The notes: generated by a model from the sequence alone, not told the origin. A stretch of 64,000 nt of DNA from Thysanoteuthis rhombus (GCA_963457665.1 OY735233.1:43192892-43256891), one strand, 5' to 3'; numbered from the stretch's first letter, positions 1 to 11,576 are shown. Numbers and translations are program-made.

Positions 1-266
1 AGACAAGAGTCAGGGACATCATAGAATCCATTAAAAATCTCAAATGGCGGTGGGCTGGCCATCTTGCAAGAATGGCAGACAACCGATGGACATCACGACT
101 CACGACATGGATCCCCCGAGATCACATGCGAAACCGGGGCCGGTAGAATATTAGATGGAGAGAGGAGCTAGACAAGTTCCAGAAGTACTGGCTCTGCGAT
201 GCCCATGATAGATAAGTGGGGCAAATCCTGGGGAAAGTCTATGCCCAACGACGGACGCTAAAAGAC

Positions 267-303
<37 letters not shown>
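1..303 (+). mobile_element. RTE-like non-LTR retrotransposon, 3' end fragment
   Basis: The first 265 bases translate, with a few stops, to the C-terminal tail of an RTE-type endonuclease/reverse transcriptase. The readable stretches are KWRWAGH, ARMADNRWTSRL and QRRTLKD. The stop is followed at once by a (TGA)n tail, the usual 3' end of this class. The same tail recurs about ten times in the window on both strands. The 5' part is either cut by the window edge or lost to 5' truncation. Stops inside the frame show a dead copy. Confidence 0.85.
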
Positions 304-304
<1 letters not shown>

Positions 305-379
305 ATCCGTTATTGATTATATGGTTCCAACTTTCAAATGTGTAACATTCTGCTCTTGTTGAGAGGCAGTTGAATAACT

Positions 380-885
380 ACAATGAATATTTTAAGGTTG
401 ATATTTCGTCATAAGAACTTGTTTCCTCATTCATTCATTGCTCTAAATTGTTACCCAAACCTCAACTGGAAATCGCAACTACACAATCCGGTTCGATTCC
501 TGGTACGAAGTGTGCGGGAAAATCTTTATAAGGTAACCCCCCCCCCCCCACCAAAGCCATAGGTCAAATTGCAGGTCAGATTGAGCTCTCTAGATCAGTC
601 AAGGGAAAGGATATCTTTAGTTACCAAACCAGTGAGTGGGGCCCCCTTTAAGTTAAGCTGATGCCTGACCTATCGCTATCTGTTTTCCCCTGGACTTCAC
701 CACTGAGGGGTGGGGATTCTGACAACTGGGCATTCCAGGATCTTCATACGCTCCCCTCAGGCATACACCCTTGAGGAGGCCATACACCCTGGAGGAGGCC
801 TTTTGTTGTGAAGTAACTCTCGCAAGCTTGCCACTGATTCCGTCATCCTTTCCTGGGCTTCACCTATCACAAGAATCTCTGTCTT
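380..885 (+). repeat. Dispersed repeat family A, copy 1 (SINE-like)
   Basis: This stretch is repeated about 2.95 kb further on (3330-3847) in the same orientation, with scattered substitutions. It has a tRNA B-box-like motif (GGTTCGATTCC, 490-500) and a C-run near 538-550. A short 20-bp tandem repeat (CATACACCCTGGAGGAGGCC) lies near 760-800. No protein is visible. A tRNA-derived SINE or a composite of SINEs fits, but the ends are not defined. Confidence 0.55.
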
Positions 886-1490
886 CCGAGGTGCTATGTC
901 TGATTTCATAGACTCGCCACGATTTGCATATAGATTATTATTTCATCATGATAATTTGGTATCTTAGAAAAATACAGGCAGGATTTAAAATCAACCAAGG
1001 AATCAATTGGTCTCTATTTAGGTATTATATAATACATGTTATATGTACTTAAGTCTAGCTTTAATATTGTAGTCAACATTTTCATAATAATAATTGGGAT
1101 ATAGTTGATGCTTGAAGATGCCTCGGTTAAGTGTACACAGACACTACTCAAGGTCCAAAAAATAGAATCCCAGGGAACTAAATTAGGGTGAAGACAGTCC
1201 ACTGCAAGATGACTCTAAATCAATACGTGGTTTGTACAATGGGAGCAACAACGGTTAAAGAACGAGTCCTTCACACAGTTGGGGACTGACAGATACAAAA
1301 GTTTTCGGATCAGACGGAGAGAATCCCAAACCAACACATAGCTTGGAGGAGTCAAAACACGAAGAGAAGAAAAATGTGCCTCACACTAGACTGAGTAATC
1401 GATCAGAGGTCATAGACCAGTATATATGAAATGCCAGGAATTACGGGAATAAAAAAAGCAAAAGGTTTAGAAAAAAAGGCAAAAGCTTAC
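886..1490. other. Non-coding stretch left of the last visible minus-strand exon
   Basis: I see no exon, RNA gene or clear repeat here. It should be part of the intron after the vWA exon at 1491-1728, because that exon ends in a donor site pointing left. The next exon is probably outside the window. Confidence 0.5.
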
Positions 1491-1728
1491 GTTCAACTTT
1501 TTTGCACACAATCTCTTTTAGAGAATTTGCAATTTGTGGAAGTTGGTTGAAATCCGTTGCATGGAAAAGATTTTTATCATCTGAAACGATTCGCTGAAGG
1601 TTGTTCTGATTAAGATGCGCCCCGATTCCTATGACGAATATTTTGACATGAAGCGCTTTAAGAAGCGAACTGGTTGTAATGGTGACTTCCAGATCAATTG
1701 TGTCTCCATCAGTGACAATTATCAAAAT
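1491..1728 (-). CDS. Secreted vWA-domain protein (left locus), exon with second half of a vWA domain
   Basis: This exon encodes the C-terminal half of a von Willebrand A domain. It opens with ILIIVTDGD, which carries the third metal-site (MIDAS) residue, Asp of TDG. The core strand KIFVIGIGA and the closing Cys (IVCKK) follow. Acceptor AG lies at 1729-1730 after a pyrimidine run and donor GTAAGC at 1485-1490. Entry is in phase 0 and exit in phase 1. It matches the exon at 2716-3053, which supplies the first half and ends in phase 0. The pair mirrors 16143-16471 plus 14774-15008. The phase-1 exit shows the gene goes on to the left, out of the window. Confidence 0.85.
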
Positions 1729-1781
1729 CTAAAAGCAATCACAGAATTGATCAATATTCAATGGACTGTTCCAAATTAATG

Positions 1782-1837
<56 letters not shown>

Positions 1838-1934
1838 CTGTGTGTCTGTGTATCTGTGTGTGTGTCTGTGTGTATAGTCACACCGAAGAGTTGTAATAAA
1901 ACTGTGGATGACACAATTATTTGAATATTATTAT

Positions 1935-2110
1935 AATTAGCAACCCCTTATTCGGGGTTGAGCACTCTTTAAGTGAGGTAAGCGTTCATTATAAGCTCAA
2001 GCAATGCTCTTCAAACTTAGGAATGGAGCACCAAGGTGGATGGGGAATTATGTGTGTGAATATATCGCTTAAATTAAACCTTACAGACCTTACTGGATGG
2101 GGTGTTTATT
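1935..2110 (+). repeat. Dispersed repeat family B, copy 1
   Basis: This stretch shares long blocks with 6561-6730, for example CCCTTATTC, GAGCACTCT, AAGTGAGGTAA, GCAATGCTCTTC and GAATATATCGCTTAAAT. Related sequence (…GAAGAGTTGT…GATGACACAA) lies at 1870-1915, 6735-6868 and, inverted, 32390-32510. It is non-coding. The family sits next to TA arrays each time, so it may have seeded or been targeted by them. Confidence 0.6.
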
Positions 2111-2560
2111 CGCTGTTCCACTACAGTAACATGTGACACAAGGTTGAAGCTTAACGTAGGAAAATAGGAGCCCTCCATCCAAAAACCGACGTGACTTTTG
2201 TTGCCAAGCGACCATAGAAGCTAAGACAACATCCACCACGAAAGCGTCCACTTGGGGACCTGCTCCTCTAAGTTGCAATGGAGCAGTGCTGTCCCGGGGC
2301 AACAGATCCCCTGCAGCTGGGCCGACTAACAATAGGAGAGCCGAAGGACGAGTCCAAAGGCCTCCAATGCGCATAGCAGTGGCAGCCTCAGTAAAACCTC
2401 ATTGGCTGACACACTGCACCGGTGCACTCGGTCTTGATACCACCCACAACCCAATCTCCAAGTGTCAGTAGCTGCACATCAGCATCTGCTGTGGAACAGA
2501 TACTACACTTTGATCCCGAAGAAAAGGCCAAAAATAACGGCAGGGATTGGGTAATGGATA
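2110..2560 (+). repeat. Dispersed repeat family C, copy 1
   Basis: The reverse complement of this stretch is found at 18455-18825. Shared blocks include CTTTGATCCCGAAGAAAAGG, the GCGCATAG/TACGCGCATTGG area and GCAACAGATC-like segments. It is GC-richer than its surroundings and gives overlapping short ORFs on both strands, none of which I can place in a protein family. It is a mobile element of unknown class. Confidence 0.55.
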
Positions 2561-2715
2561 GTCTATAAGAAGGAATCAATCCCTCTTTCCTTCCTGAAAT
2601 CGTTTCTGTTGCATTGTCATTCGACTTCTACACGGGAAAAGTAACCCCAAAAGATGGGTTCAAGGTGGGGCTTCTGAGAGGAAAAGGGATTGAAAAATCT
2701 GAAAGATAATCCTAC

Positions 2716-3053
2716 CTTTTGGGCTCCATCTCGGCTCCCACCAGCAGCATTCAAACCTTCACGAAGAACATACTTCAGGGCTTTTCCCAAATAAGTCCAT
2801 CCTTTCGACTGAGAAATCTTGTCAATAGTTGTATAAATTTGGTCCTTGTCATTGGTCGTCCCGAGTTTTAAGTATGTGTGTACATCATCGGAGAAAGTCG
2901 ACACACCCACTTGATAAAGGTTGGAACTCATGTCGAAGAAGCTGATAAACTTTTTGACGAAGGCGAGTTCTTTTTGGAAATCGCTCGGATTTAAACTGTC
3001 AGAGTCGTCAACAAGGAATATCACATCAGTCGGTGTCTCTGTGCATTTTTCAA
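2716..3053 (-). CDS. Secreted vWA-domain protein (left locus), exon with first half of a vWA domain
   Basis: This exon encodes the first half of a vWA domain. An N-terminal Cys (EKCTETPTD) is followed by strand 1 with the MIDAS motif (VIFLVDDSDS). YQVGVSTFSD and the threonine loop KGWTYLGKAL come next, and the exon ends at DGAQK. Entry is phase 1 after acceptor CAG (TCCAG at 3054-3058) and exit is phase 0 at donor GTAGGA. The second half is the exon at 1491-1728; joined they give 192 codons. The paralogue at 16143-16471 has the same borders. The role is inferred to be an extracellular matrix or adhesion module that binds a divalent cation. Confidence 0.88.
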
Positions 3054-3329
3054 CTGGACCCAAAATATGAAAATGAAAAAAAAAACAGTAATATATGAAC
3101 GTTAAAGGATACGTACACATACTCGGTCCAGATAACTTGATCAGAAAACTGAGCATAGACATTAAAAACAAGACTTAGAGTTTCAGGGTCATGCTGTGAG
3201 AAATGGGGTCTAGGGCAAGGAGAATCTATTCTCGATACTTGATTTGATGTGTATGAAGGGGGAAGCACATTTCATGTGTTGGTTGGATAAGCCCTTCTGT
3301 TTTTCGTTCGATCACCGAAGTTGAGCTGT

Positions 3330-3847
3330 GATGAATATTTCAAGGTTGATATTTCACCGTAAGAACGTTTCCTCATTCATTCACTGCTCTGAATTGTTAC
3401 CCAAACCATAACTGAAAATCTATCACTACTAAATCTGGTTTTATCTCCGATGCGAAGCGTGGGGAAAACTCTTTATAGGATAATACACCCGCCGCCGCCA
3501 TGGGTCAAATTGCAGGTCAGATTAGGCACTCTAGATCAGTCAAGGAAAAGGACTACTTTAGTTCGAAAACCAGGGAGTGAGTCCCCTCTCTAAGCTAAGC
3601 TGATGCCAGACCTATCGCTATCTGCTTTCCCCTGGACTTCACCATCGAGGCCGAGGGATGGGTATTCTGATGACTGGGCATCCCAGGATACACCCTGGAG
3701 GAGACCATACACCCTGGGGGAGGTCATACACCCTGGAGGGGGCTATACAACCTGGAGGAGGCCATTCATAGTAAAGTAGTACTATCAAGCTTGTTTCTGC
3801 TTTCTACATGTCTTCCCAGGTTTTACCCATCACAAGATCATCCGTCT
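3330..3847 (+). repeat. Dispersed repeat family A, copy 2, with 20-21-bp minisatellite
   Basis: This is the second copy of the repeat at 380-885, co-linear with it. Near 3690-3765 the 20-21-bp unit ATACACCCTGGAGGAGGCC is reiterated about four times, against about two in copy 1, so the unit has expanded inside the repeat. Confidence 0.6.
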
Positions 3848-4036
3848 CAAAAAGGATTAAGAGGCAACAAGCACCTAGAGTGATGTCACTCACCCCATCC
3901 ACAATCTCACCCATAGATGGGGAAGAAAAGATAAACCCATGACTTTCGCAAGGACTTTCGAGTATTTTACATAGTTTTCTTTTCCAAGAAGATAATTTGT
4001 GAACTCCAATTAATGTTAGATGAACTGAATGAATGA

Positions 4037-4652
4037 ATGAAGACAATTAGTCATCACATGATCTTCTGTAAAACGTTTGTCGTGGACAATAAACGTGTCA
4101 AATACAAAGACACGACGATCAAAATCGAAAACGCTGAGTTGAAAAACGTAGACCCTTACATCTACCTGGGGCAAACAATCTCCATGAAATTCTCAAATGT
4201 TGAAGAAATCAAAGGATAAATCACCCTCGGTTGGCAAGCTTTTTGTGGAGCATGCTCAACATTCAAAAACTAATCCCATTGGTTTTGAAAATGAGGTTCC
4301 ACAACCAACCAATGTATCATCCCGATAGACACCAAGGGTACTGAAACATGGAACTAAGAACCATACAACGTGCACAACAGAGAACCATTCTCAACATTTT
4401 CCGGAGAGATCACAAGACAGCACAAAGGAAAACGGTAGTCAGAAATATCATAGAATCACATAGAAAACTCAAATGGCAATGGGCTGGTCATGTTGCAGAC
4501 AACTGCTGGACATCTCTAAGTCGATACCAAGAGATTATATGTGAAACTGTAACCAGAAGGAAATAAGATGCCAAGACGATCCAAACAGTTTCCGAAGATA
4601 CTGTTGGGGTCTATGTCCAGCGACACGAGCTAGAGGGTTGATAATGATGATG
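4037..4652 (+). mobile_element. RTE-like retrotransposon, degenerate C-terminal fragment
   Basis: The translation shows IYLGQTIS, then ITLGWQAF and STFKN after a stop, then TIQRAQQRTILNIFRRDHKTAQ and KWQWAGHVA in the next frames. These are successive landmarks of the post-RT region of RTE proteins, also seen at 26134-26700. The copy carries stops and frameshifts, and a short degenerate TGA-like tail near 4638-4652. It is longer 5' than most copies here and older by appearance. Confidence 0.8.
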
Positions 4653-5109
4653 AAAAGCAGATTGCAATCGGAGTTTGAACACGGCTCGCCGATTTTACTT
4701 TCTGTGCTGTCATTTGCTTGGCTTGGACGCACGATCGGTGCAGGACGGACAATGGAATCAGCGATGCGTGTTCAAACTTCAGTGGAGGCTGTTTACATTC
4801 ACTTCGTACTGATACCCTTCGGGAAAGCCATGACCCCCCTGCTATGGGGTGAGGGGTCATGGCAGGGCGGATTGAGTTCTGTAGCCTTGTGTGCTTCCTG
4901 GCGTAAGGAGAACTAGAAAACAGATAATCGGGACGGTTGTGTGATACATGCATTGTCATTTCCTCCATGGGAGCTGGAGATGTGAGTACGCATTTTTGAG
5001 CTTGAAAAGAAGGCACGAATGAGTAGCTGAGCATGCGAGAAATACCTCAACATCTTTGAAATGAAATTTGAAATGTTTGGAAGTTATTGGTTAATCAAAT
5101 AAACAGTAA

Positions 5110-5340
5110 ATTTCGGCTCGACCAGGCAGCCGGCAAAATGATACTGATCCTGCAGAGAAGGAGAGGAAGACCGGCAAAGAGGAAAGTAACCAACTAAGAA
5201 AGCCGAGCTTCAAACGAGCGAGTGAACACGCGTTCAGCAGATGGATGATGTTACGTTTTGCATATGAAGCTAAATCTAAGGTTTATCATCTAAAGCTAAT
5301 ACTTATTTATTTTCGTATTTAATTTTAACTAAAAATAAAG
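5110..5340 (+). repeat. Dispersed repeat family D, copy 1
   Basis: It shares a co-linear series of blocks with 49430-49645: GAAGTAACC(A/G)ACTAAGAAAGCC, GAGCGAGTGA, and AAGCTAAAT followed by GGTTT, ATCTAAAG and TTTTTAATG-like blocks. There is no open frame of note. It is a short interspersed element of unknown class. Confidence 0.55.
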
Positions 5341-5863
5341 GAGTCACTATACTAGCAAGAGTATTTATTTGCAAGTATAGACCCAATGTACTTAAGTTTG
5401 AAAATCTCTTCCATCACCAACAGTAAAAAATTTGTTAGGGTCTACAAATTAAGGATCTCTCTTTTTTTTTAAGATAGAAACATTTGTAGTTACAGGAAAG
5501 ATGTGTCGGAAAAGTTACGTGTAATTCGATTCGTTGGTTTAAAAGTTCTTTATCAAATTTGACCCCCCCCCCAAAAAAAAACTCGAATTGATTATCGTGA
5601 CTAGATTTAATGGAAAGAGTTACTCACAATTAAAGTCTCGATAGATTTATCAAAATTGGTTGAATTTTACTCACGCTATTACAGAATTCAAGTCGTGGGT
5701 TCGTATGAAAAAAAAACACAGATTGTTTGGCTATCTCTAGCTGATCAGTTTCAAAACAGGAACGCAGACGGTAAAATTAACCAATCAGCGCACCCCATTT
5801 GAGCAAACAATCAAACAGATATACACACAGAAAAATTTGCATATAAGCTCATTATACGGTTAG

Positions 5864-5865
<2 letters not shown>

Positions 5866-5961
<96 letters not shown>
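5866..5961. repeat. (ATT)n microsatellite
   Basis: This is an almost perfect trinucleotide array of about 95 bp. Confidence 0.95.
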
Positions 5962-5962
<1 letters not shown>

Positions 5963-6045
5963 ATACAAGGGTAAATGATACTGAAGTATGTTGTTGTTTT
6001 GATTTAATCAATAATGATAATCATTATTATTATTATTTGCAATTT

Positions 6046-6245
6046 CACACCAGTTGCCTGGTGGTTACTGCTAGAGGTTGAGTGACAGCAAATCTCCTCA
6101 AGTCTCCAGCCCTCCTCTCCTCATTCACATAGACCACTGTAATACTGTGGTTTACAGTTTCACACCAGTTGCCCAGTGGTCATTGCTGGAGACTGAGTGA
6201 CAATAAGTCTCCTCAGGCCAGTCAACATCTCTTCTCTCCCTCACC
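6046..6245 (+). repeat. Two-copy tandem duplication of about 110 bp
   Basis: The block starting TTTCACACCAGTTGCC at about 6044 is repeated from about 6158 with a few changes (GGTTACTGCTAGAGG against GGTCATTGCTGGAGA). After the second copy, the 22-bp string starting TGTTGTTGCTTTTTATCGC (near 6277) occurs again near 12820, marking a further dispersed element. Confidence 0.6.
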
Positions 6246-6511
6246 TATCATGCCAGTGCTATGGTCCATCTCAATTGTTGTTGCTTTTTATCGCAACTTG
6301 ACTCAGGCTGGGTTCCCTCTGGCAGCGAGTAAACAAATTGACACGCAGATTGGGACAAAGAATAAGCTCTCATCACTGAACGACTGAAACTCAGTAACAA
6401 TGGCATGTCTAAATGATACTCTCGAACTCATTCCCTACGCCGATCTCATCTGCGCCATGCTTATCATTAACTGGCGGTTCTGTTCAATCCAAATTATCCA
6501 TCTGTCATCGA

Positions 6512-6513
<2 letters not shown>

Positions 6514-6565
<52 letters not shown>

Positions 6566-6861
6566 CTTATTCAGGGTCGAGCACTCTCTAAGTGAGGTAA
6601 CTCGTTCATTGTAAACTTATGCAATGCTCTTCCAACATGGAATGGAGCACTCTGGTGGATGAGAAATGTATACGATAAATGAATATATCGCTTAAATTTA
6701 ACCTCACTGACCGTCCAGTCCCGTGTAGTAGTGAGAGGATACCATCCCCAGGGTCTGAACCTAAGGTTTCGATTCTACCTCGTGGTACTGAATGGAAAAA
6801 TGGATAGTCTATAGCCACACTGAAGAGTTGTGATACAACGAAACAGCTGTCTGTGGATGAC

Positions 6862-6938
<77 letters not shown>
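6514..6938. repeat. Family B copy 2 between two (TA)n arrays
   Basis: A (TA)n run (6514-6561) is followed by family B (6561-6868) and a second (TA)n(TG)n run (6869-6938). The segment 6735-6868 (GTCTATAGCCACACTGAAGAGTTGT and on) is found inverted at 32390-32510. Frames here that read YIYIYI are products of the TA array and not genes. Confidence 0.7.
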
Positions 6939-6939
<1 letters not shown>

Positions 6940-7039
6940 ATATACTACGCATACTGGCCGCACAAATGGAGCTAGAGGGCTGAACATTTAAACGTTTACT
7001 CCTTATCATATCAACAAAAAAGCTTCTTTTTTTCAACTC

Positions 7040-7290
7040 TGCCGAATTGATTTTATCGGGGGGCAAGTCTCAGTTTGCTATGTAAGTTTATGTTAAATTG
7101 ATCTTACATTGTGCCCACTTGTTTTTTGAAAATGTATACATTATAGTGATTACTGCCCAAGAAGAGGCGAGAGAAGTAACATTCATTCATCATCCCCTTC
7201 TTCCAACGTTTTAATTGATCATCCTCAACATGGCAAGCAGCCAAGAGATGTTGGTCACATTATTTTTTCTATTGAGTGACCCACCAGACC
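7040..7290 (+). repeat. Dispersed repeat family F, copy 1
   Basis: It contains GAGAGAAGTAACATTCAT, TTTAATTGATCA and TTCTATTGAGTGAC in the same order as the block that lies just upstream of each tandem vWA exon (for example 35790-36010). Inverted relatives occur near 14220-14345 and 25240-25370. This shows that the intronic block next to those exons is a mobile or dispersed element. Confidence 0.6.
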
Positions 7291-7694
7291 TGTTTTTATT
7301 CTATTCCTTTATTTGTTATTAGGGAGAAAGTAAATAGTAGCCAAAAATTAACAACTATGATTTACGATACTTCATGAAATTAAGTAAATAAAACTTTTTA
7401 TATTACATATGATATCGTGTTAGATATTTACCCCACTATGTATCTATATATATAGGTATTTCTGGCTTTCTGGAAGTTCGCTTTATACCACCTTTTCGCT
7501 TCGACAAAAAAGATGAAAAGCGAAAATAGCATTCGCTTTGCATCAATACGTTTCTAGAGATAGCACACACTCTCTTCTTTTTCCTATACACAGTTTCCTA
7601 TACTCTCTTCCAACCAAACCTCCAACAACTCAGCCTAACATACCATCAATTCAAAAACTTTTCATTGGTGATTCTCTTCCTAGCTACGCACATA

Positions 7695-7695
7695 G

Positions 7696-7726
<31 letters not shown>

Positions 7727-7765
7727 TGCATACACATATACATACACGCATATACACACCTACAC
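7695..7765. repeat. (CA)n microsatellite with (CATA) interruptions
   Basis: A CA-repeat run is followed by imperfect CATA/CACATATA units. Confidence 0.9.
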
Positions 7766-8954
7766 ACACAATAATTACAACCTTCATCGGAAAAAAATCA
7801 CCTTAACCCCCCCCCCCCTGGACTCGATGTAGGAAAATTTGTCCCATCAGCCACCGGTGGTCCCGTGACAAACATGGAGTCTTTTCCGAAATCATTGTCT
7901 GCGACGGCAAGCCATGATCATGATACTCTGAATAATACAGTACAACAACCATTCACAAATTCACCTGTCTAGACGTTGGTAATCCTACACTGGTTCCAGA
8001 TAACAGTTTCTCGATGGTGAATAAATAATAATTAAAGACTGTCAACCAAGACTGTCGACATAGATTTCTTTCATGTGATTCTGACTGTCCGGTTATCTAT
8101 TTATCCAAGTGTGTGTCAACAATATAGATTGTATCAATGGAGCTAGAGGACTTTATCAAGCCTGGAAAGAAAAACGATTTTTAGTTTTTTCACCTCCAAA
8201 TTTTTTGGTCTCGATACAATTTTTAACCAGTTACAGCCCTTTTTTCAGTTGTTAAGCAAAACAATTTTTGTCTATTTCTGGGGAAAGGATTTTTCAAAAT
8301 CTTTTTTTCTTTTTTTGTCTTCCATGTTGAGTAATGGTAAACCAGAATTTGTAGCAATCTCGGGCATGTCCGTTGGAAAGATGCATCCAGTTTCACGGAA
8401 ATCTTTAGGTGGTTCCTACTTGATATAATGAGACACTTTTCTTGCTTTATTTGTGATGTAGTTTATAGCAACAATCAAAACAGAAACATCGACGTTAATC
8501 GTAACAGCAATCGAAACAGAGTTTTGAAAAACGTCATCTGACTATGATTGTCTAAACTCTCCCTGAGTTGCCTATATTATCGCAATTAGACAGACCTAGA
8601 ATATAAGATGTCTGAATTTAAGACAATAAGGCAGCCAGTGAAAGAGAAAGAATGATGCCGTGATGTCATGTGTCAACTTGCGTTTCTGAGTTCTTGGTAT
8701 TTTTTTGTAAACATTGAATTTCTGATTTTTTTTACATAATAATAAGTATACATATTTTACTTATTTTGGATTTTGGTGAGAATTAACTTGCTACTAAGGA
8801 TGTCATTAAAAATAGCAACATGATAATTGAAAACATTTAACGATATAAGAACACAACGATTTTAAAAAGGCATTAGATATTCGTCCGTCATATGGGGTAT
8901 TGTATTCGTTCTAGAATTTTATTTATAATTACAAATAAATTACAATCCTCAATA

Positions 8955-9060
8955 CTGTTACCATGGTGCAGCGGATCACGGGGGTTCCGCTAGTCATTAG
9001 TAGATTTGGGGATCGAATCCGATTGGGAGTAATACAATTTTTTTTGTTTTTTTCCTGCTT
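8955..9060 (+). repeat. tRNA-derived SINE-like head
   Basis: Its A-box-like ATGGTGCAGCGG and B-box-like GGGGATCGAATCC are spaced as in a tRNA, followed by a T-rich tail. The arms do not pair into a sound cloverleaf, so I call it SINE-like and not a tRNA gene. Confidence 0.45.
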
Positions 9061-9457
9061 TTGGGAGCAGTGGCAGATTGACTATTTGGCTGAGTAAACC
9101 TTTTCTCCCTTTCTTGCTTTCGACGTCTGTGGTGGACTAACCATTGGGCTGAGTAGACCTTTCCTTTTCTTTCTTTTGTCAGACTCTTACTATTGAATTA
9201 TGACTCTGCTTTCGTATGTAACAATGACGGGTGACAATGACCAGAAGGAGAAGGAGTGACGTCATGCATGAATAACAGTGACACAGTGACGTACCTAAAA
9301 ACCTGATGACGAATTCACCCCCACTTCTAAAGCCCAACCCAGTTTGACTTGTTCTGCTAAATTTTTAATGAAGTAGGGAGTTTGATCTCAGCGCATCGGA
9401 GCTTGTTTTATTTAATCTCATTCTATTGAAAGATTTGGCAGAAAAAAACGGACTGAT

Positions 9458-9491
9458 CCTCTCTCTCTGTCTCTGTCTCTCTGTCTCTGTC

Positions 9492-9522
<31 letters not shown>

Positions 9523-9523
9523 T
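9458..9523. repeat. (CT)n/(CTGT)n microsatellite
   Basis: This is an imperfect CTCTGT and CTGT array of about 65 bp. Confidence 0.9.
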
Positions 9524-9689
9524 CTATTCCGGAACCGTTTCGAAATGATTAGAGACGCACATTGCGTTATAACCAAGTCACTCAAACGGTCAAAGAAATA
9601 CGTGTCCATTTCGATATATTATTTTTATTATAAGTTGACCCCCACATACGAGAACCAATCATCCATCCGCTCTTAGCCATCATTCAACT

Positions 9690-10226
9690 AATCAATAGTT
9701 TATTGAAAGTGTTATTGAAGGCAAAAAAGTCATAAATTGCAATAATGATGGTGCGGTTCCCGGCGATTTTATCAACCCCGAAAATATTCTCATATTGCAA
9801 TACTGAAAATGATGACCCCGTCGGAACGCAAAGACTGGGCCGCCATATCTTCTTCAAACAAATCGTCTGATGTGCCGTCAGTAATAAGCGATGCGACCTT
9901 TTTAGCATCTGGTCTCTTTCCGCCTCCACAAGCAAAAGAGTTCGTTTCCACAAAGTTCAACGCTTTGGCTGTGTCTGCAGAGCCTTTCAGTTCAAGTCTT
10001 CTAACGGTGCCCACTAAAGATACCTTGTTGGTGTAACGACCTATTGGAAAGTGTAGACGTGATTCTGTGGCGAACAAAATCACTGAAAGATGAACATAAT
10101 CGCGTCCGACATTTTCGGCTATTATAAACTGTTTGATAAAAGTTAACTTCTTCTAGAAATCGCTTGGCGTTGTGCTGTCTGAGTCCAGAAGGAAAGCGAA
10201 GTCGACCATTCCGTTATAACCAGGCG
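9690..10226 (-). pseudogene. Decayed vWA exon of the left locus
   Basis: After acceptor AG at 10227-10228 the frame reads FAFLLDSDST, TPSDF, a stop (TAG where paralogues have the Gln of DFQKEL), then SVILFATES, KGSADTAKAL and ASLITDG. The frame then shifts near FSIAI and its end is lost. The DxSxS motif is one residue short and the metal-site Thr has become Ala (SADT), so the cation site would be broken even without the stop. The domain is not split by an intron at the GAQ(K/R) position used by its neighbours, which makes it resemble the right-locus exons. A retained but non-functional module is most likely. Confidence 0.8.
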
Positions 10227-11576
10227 CTGAAAGACAACAAAAAAAAAGAAAAAGAAAAATATTAATTTCCGACTAACGATATGAATATAAATTTGAAACG
10301 GAAACGTGAGAAATACATTTTTCATATGTGTCAAATCATACACATACATCTGTGCACACACATATGAATATATATAAATTTATATGCGTGTGTCTGTAGT
10401 GATAGTAAAACTTATTGTTAAGGTAGTTATAGATTTCTCAGGAGTCTTGCCTCATATAAGCGACATCTTTTATTTATCGGAGACTCTTGCCTCAGCGCTA
10501 AGAAGAATATACAGTGCGAACTTATCAGCCAAACCTTTAAAAGGAGGTAAATCTCTCAAGCAAACTCAGTTATCTGCTTGGCAGAAAGAAAGTTTGAAAG
10601 AAAACCCTATCGCCACCTGTTAGACTTTGCAGGTAAACCCTCTGTTAGTAAAACACACGCTGTACCCTGCCTGAAAAGTCATTTAGGCCTGAGAGCTTTC
10701 CTCGCTACCAATCTGTGAAGAAGTAGCAATGCCGCAAAGCGGAACCCCTTTGGTTGTCAGACCTCCTCCTGCATCCTCCGTGAACAAACTTGCCTTTCTC
10801 TCGTGGGATCTGCAGACCACTCGTGGACCTACAACAAATGTTGAACCCTCTCCAAAATCTTCGTCTGCGAAATCCAACCATGATTCCCCCTGGAGCATTC
10901 GAGCCCACGTAAACGCCAGGATTTTGAATGATCTTTTTCGAGGCACAAGAGATTGGCGTAACAGAGTCTTCCTACACCGATTTTCAACCTCTGCTGTACT
11001 ATGTAATTATCTATTAGGGCCTGCCTTGTGATTAGCATCGTTATGTATATCCCTGCATTGTCAGAGGTCGGTGTCCGAGACTAGATGAGAACGCAAGACT
11101 TCAAATGCTGATTTTCTAGGCAGGTATCCTTCTTCACTTATGAGAATGGCGTAACAAAATCTTTCTAAGTCCTCTTTTCCCCATAGGTCGTATGCTGGAA
11201 CTATTCAACTTGGTCAATATTCCTTTCTTTTCCTAAACCTACACCTTCTCTCTCTTTCTTTCTCTCTCTCTCTCCCTCTCTCTCTCTATATATATATATG
11301 TGTGTGTGTGTGTGTGGTACGTATCTTTGTGTGTATGCGTGTGCAAGTGTCTAGTGTAAGCAGTCGTTGTTAGAACACAAGTAAAGAAAAGTACCTCGAA
11401 TGCCGATTTTCTAGGTAGTCAGACATTCCCACTAGGAGGGTCGGCAAAAGAGTCATCCAAATTCTCATTTCTCCGTTGGCGTTGTGCCAGACTTGGCTCA
11501 ATTCAGTCAAAGTATGTCTCATTATATCTATGCATATGTATAGGTCTGTCTGCATGAGCACATGAATCGGTTTATA
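10227..11576. other. Inter-exon stretch with a coding-like repeat and CT/TA/TG array
   Basis: It holds a coding-like relic at 10705-10910 on the minus strand (frame SWLDFADEDFGEGSTFVVGP), which resembles 7830-7935. A CT/TA/TG array lies at about 11250-11320. Otherwise nothing is recognised. Confidence 0.5.
10705..10910 (-). pseudogene. Coding-like relic shared with 7830-7935
   Basis: The minus strand reads SWLDFADEDFGEGSTFVVGP. The minus strand of 7830-7935 reads SWLAVADNDFGKDSMFVTGP in one frame. Similarity at the protein level between two places suggests a decayed mobile-element ORF. I do not recognise the family. Confidence 0.4.

Larger units (their letters stand above)
1729..2715. other. 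Intron between the two halves of a vWA domain, filled with repeats
   Basis: This intron separates the vWA halves. It holds a (TA)n(TG)n microsatellite (about 1790-1872), a copy of dispersed family B (1935-2110), and one arm of inverted family C (2110-2560). No other exon is seen. Donor GTAGGA at its 5' end (minus strand) and acceptor at 1729-1730 fit the GT..AG rule. Confidence 0.7.
3054..9689. other. Long repeat-filled intron of the left locus
   Basis: There is no intact exon in these 6.6 kb. They contain family A copy 2, an RTE fragment, family D, an (ATT)n array, a tandem duplication (6046-6245), family B copy 2, TA/TG and CA microsatellites, families F and G, a tRNA-like SINE (about 8955-9060) and a CT/CTGT array (9458-9523). 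Most of it is therefore inserted sequence. The stretches 8180-8950 and 9060-9450 show nothing I can name. Confidence 0.6.

Noticed and set aside
4630-5034. 134-codon minus-strand and 92-codon plus-strand frames
   Set aside because: No recognisable motif, overlapping on opposite strands, directly after an RTE tail; probably part of another repeat.
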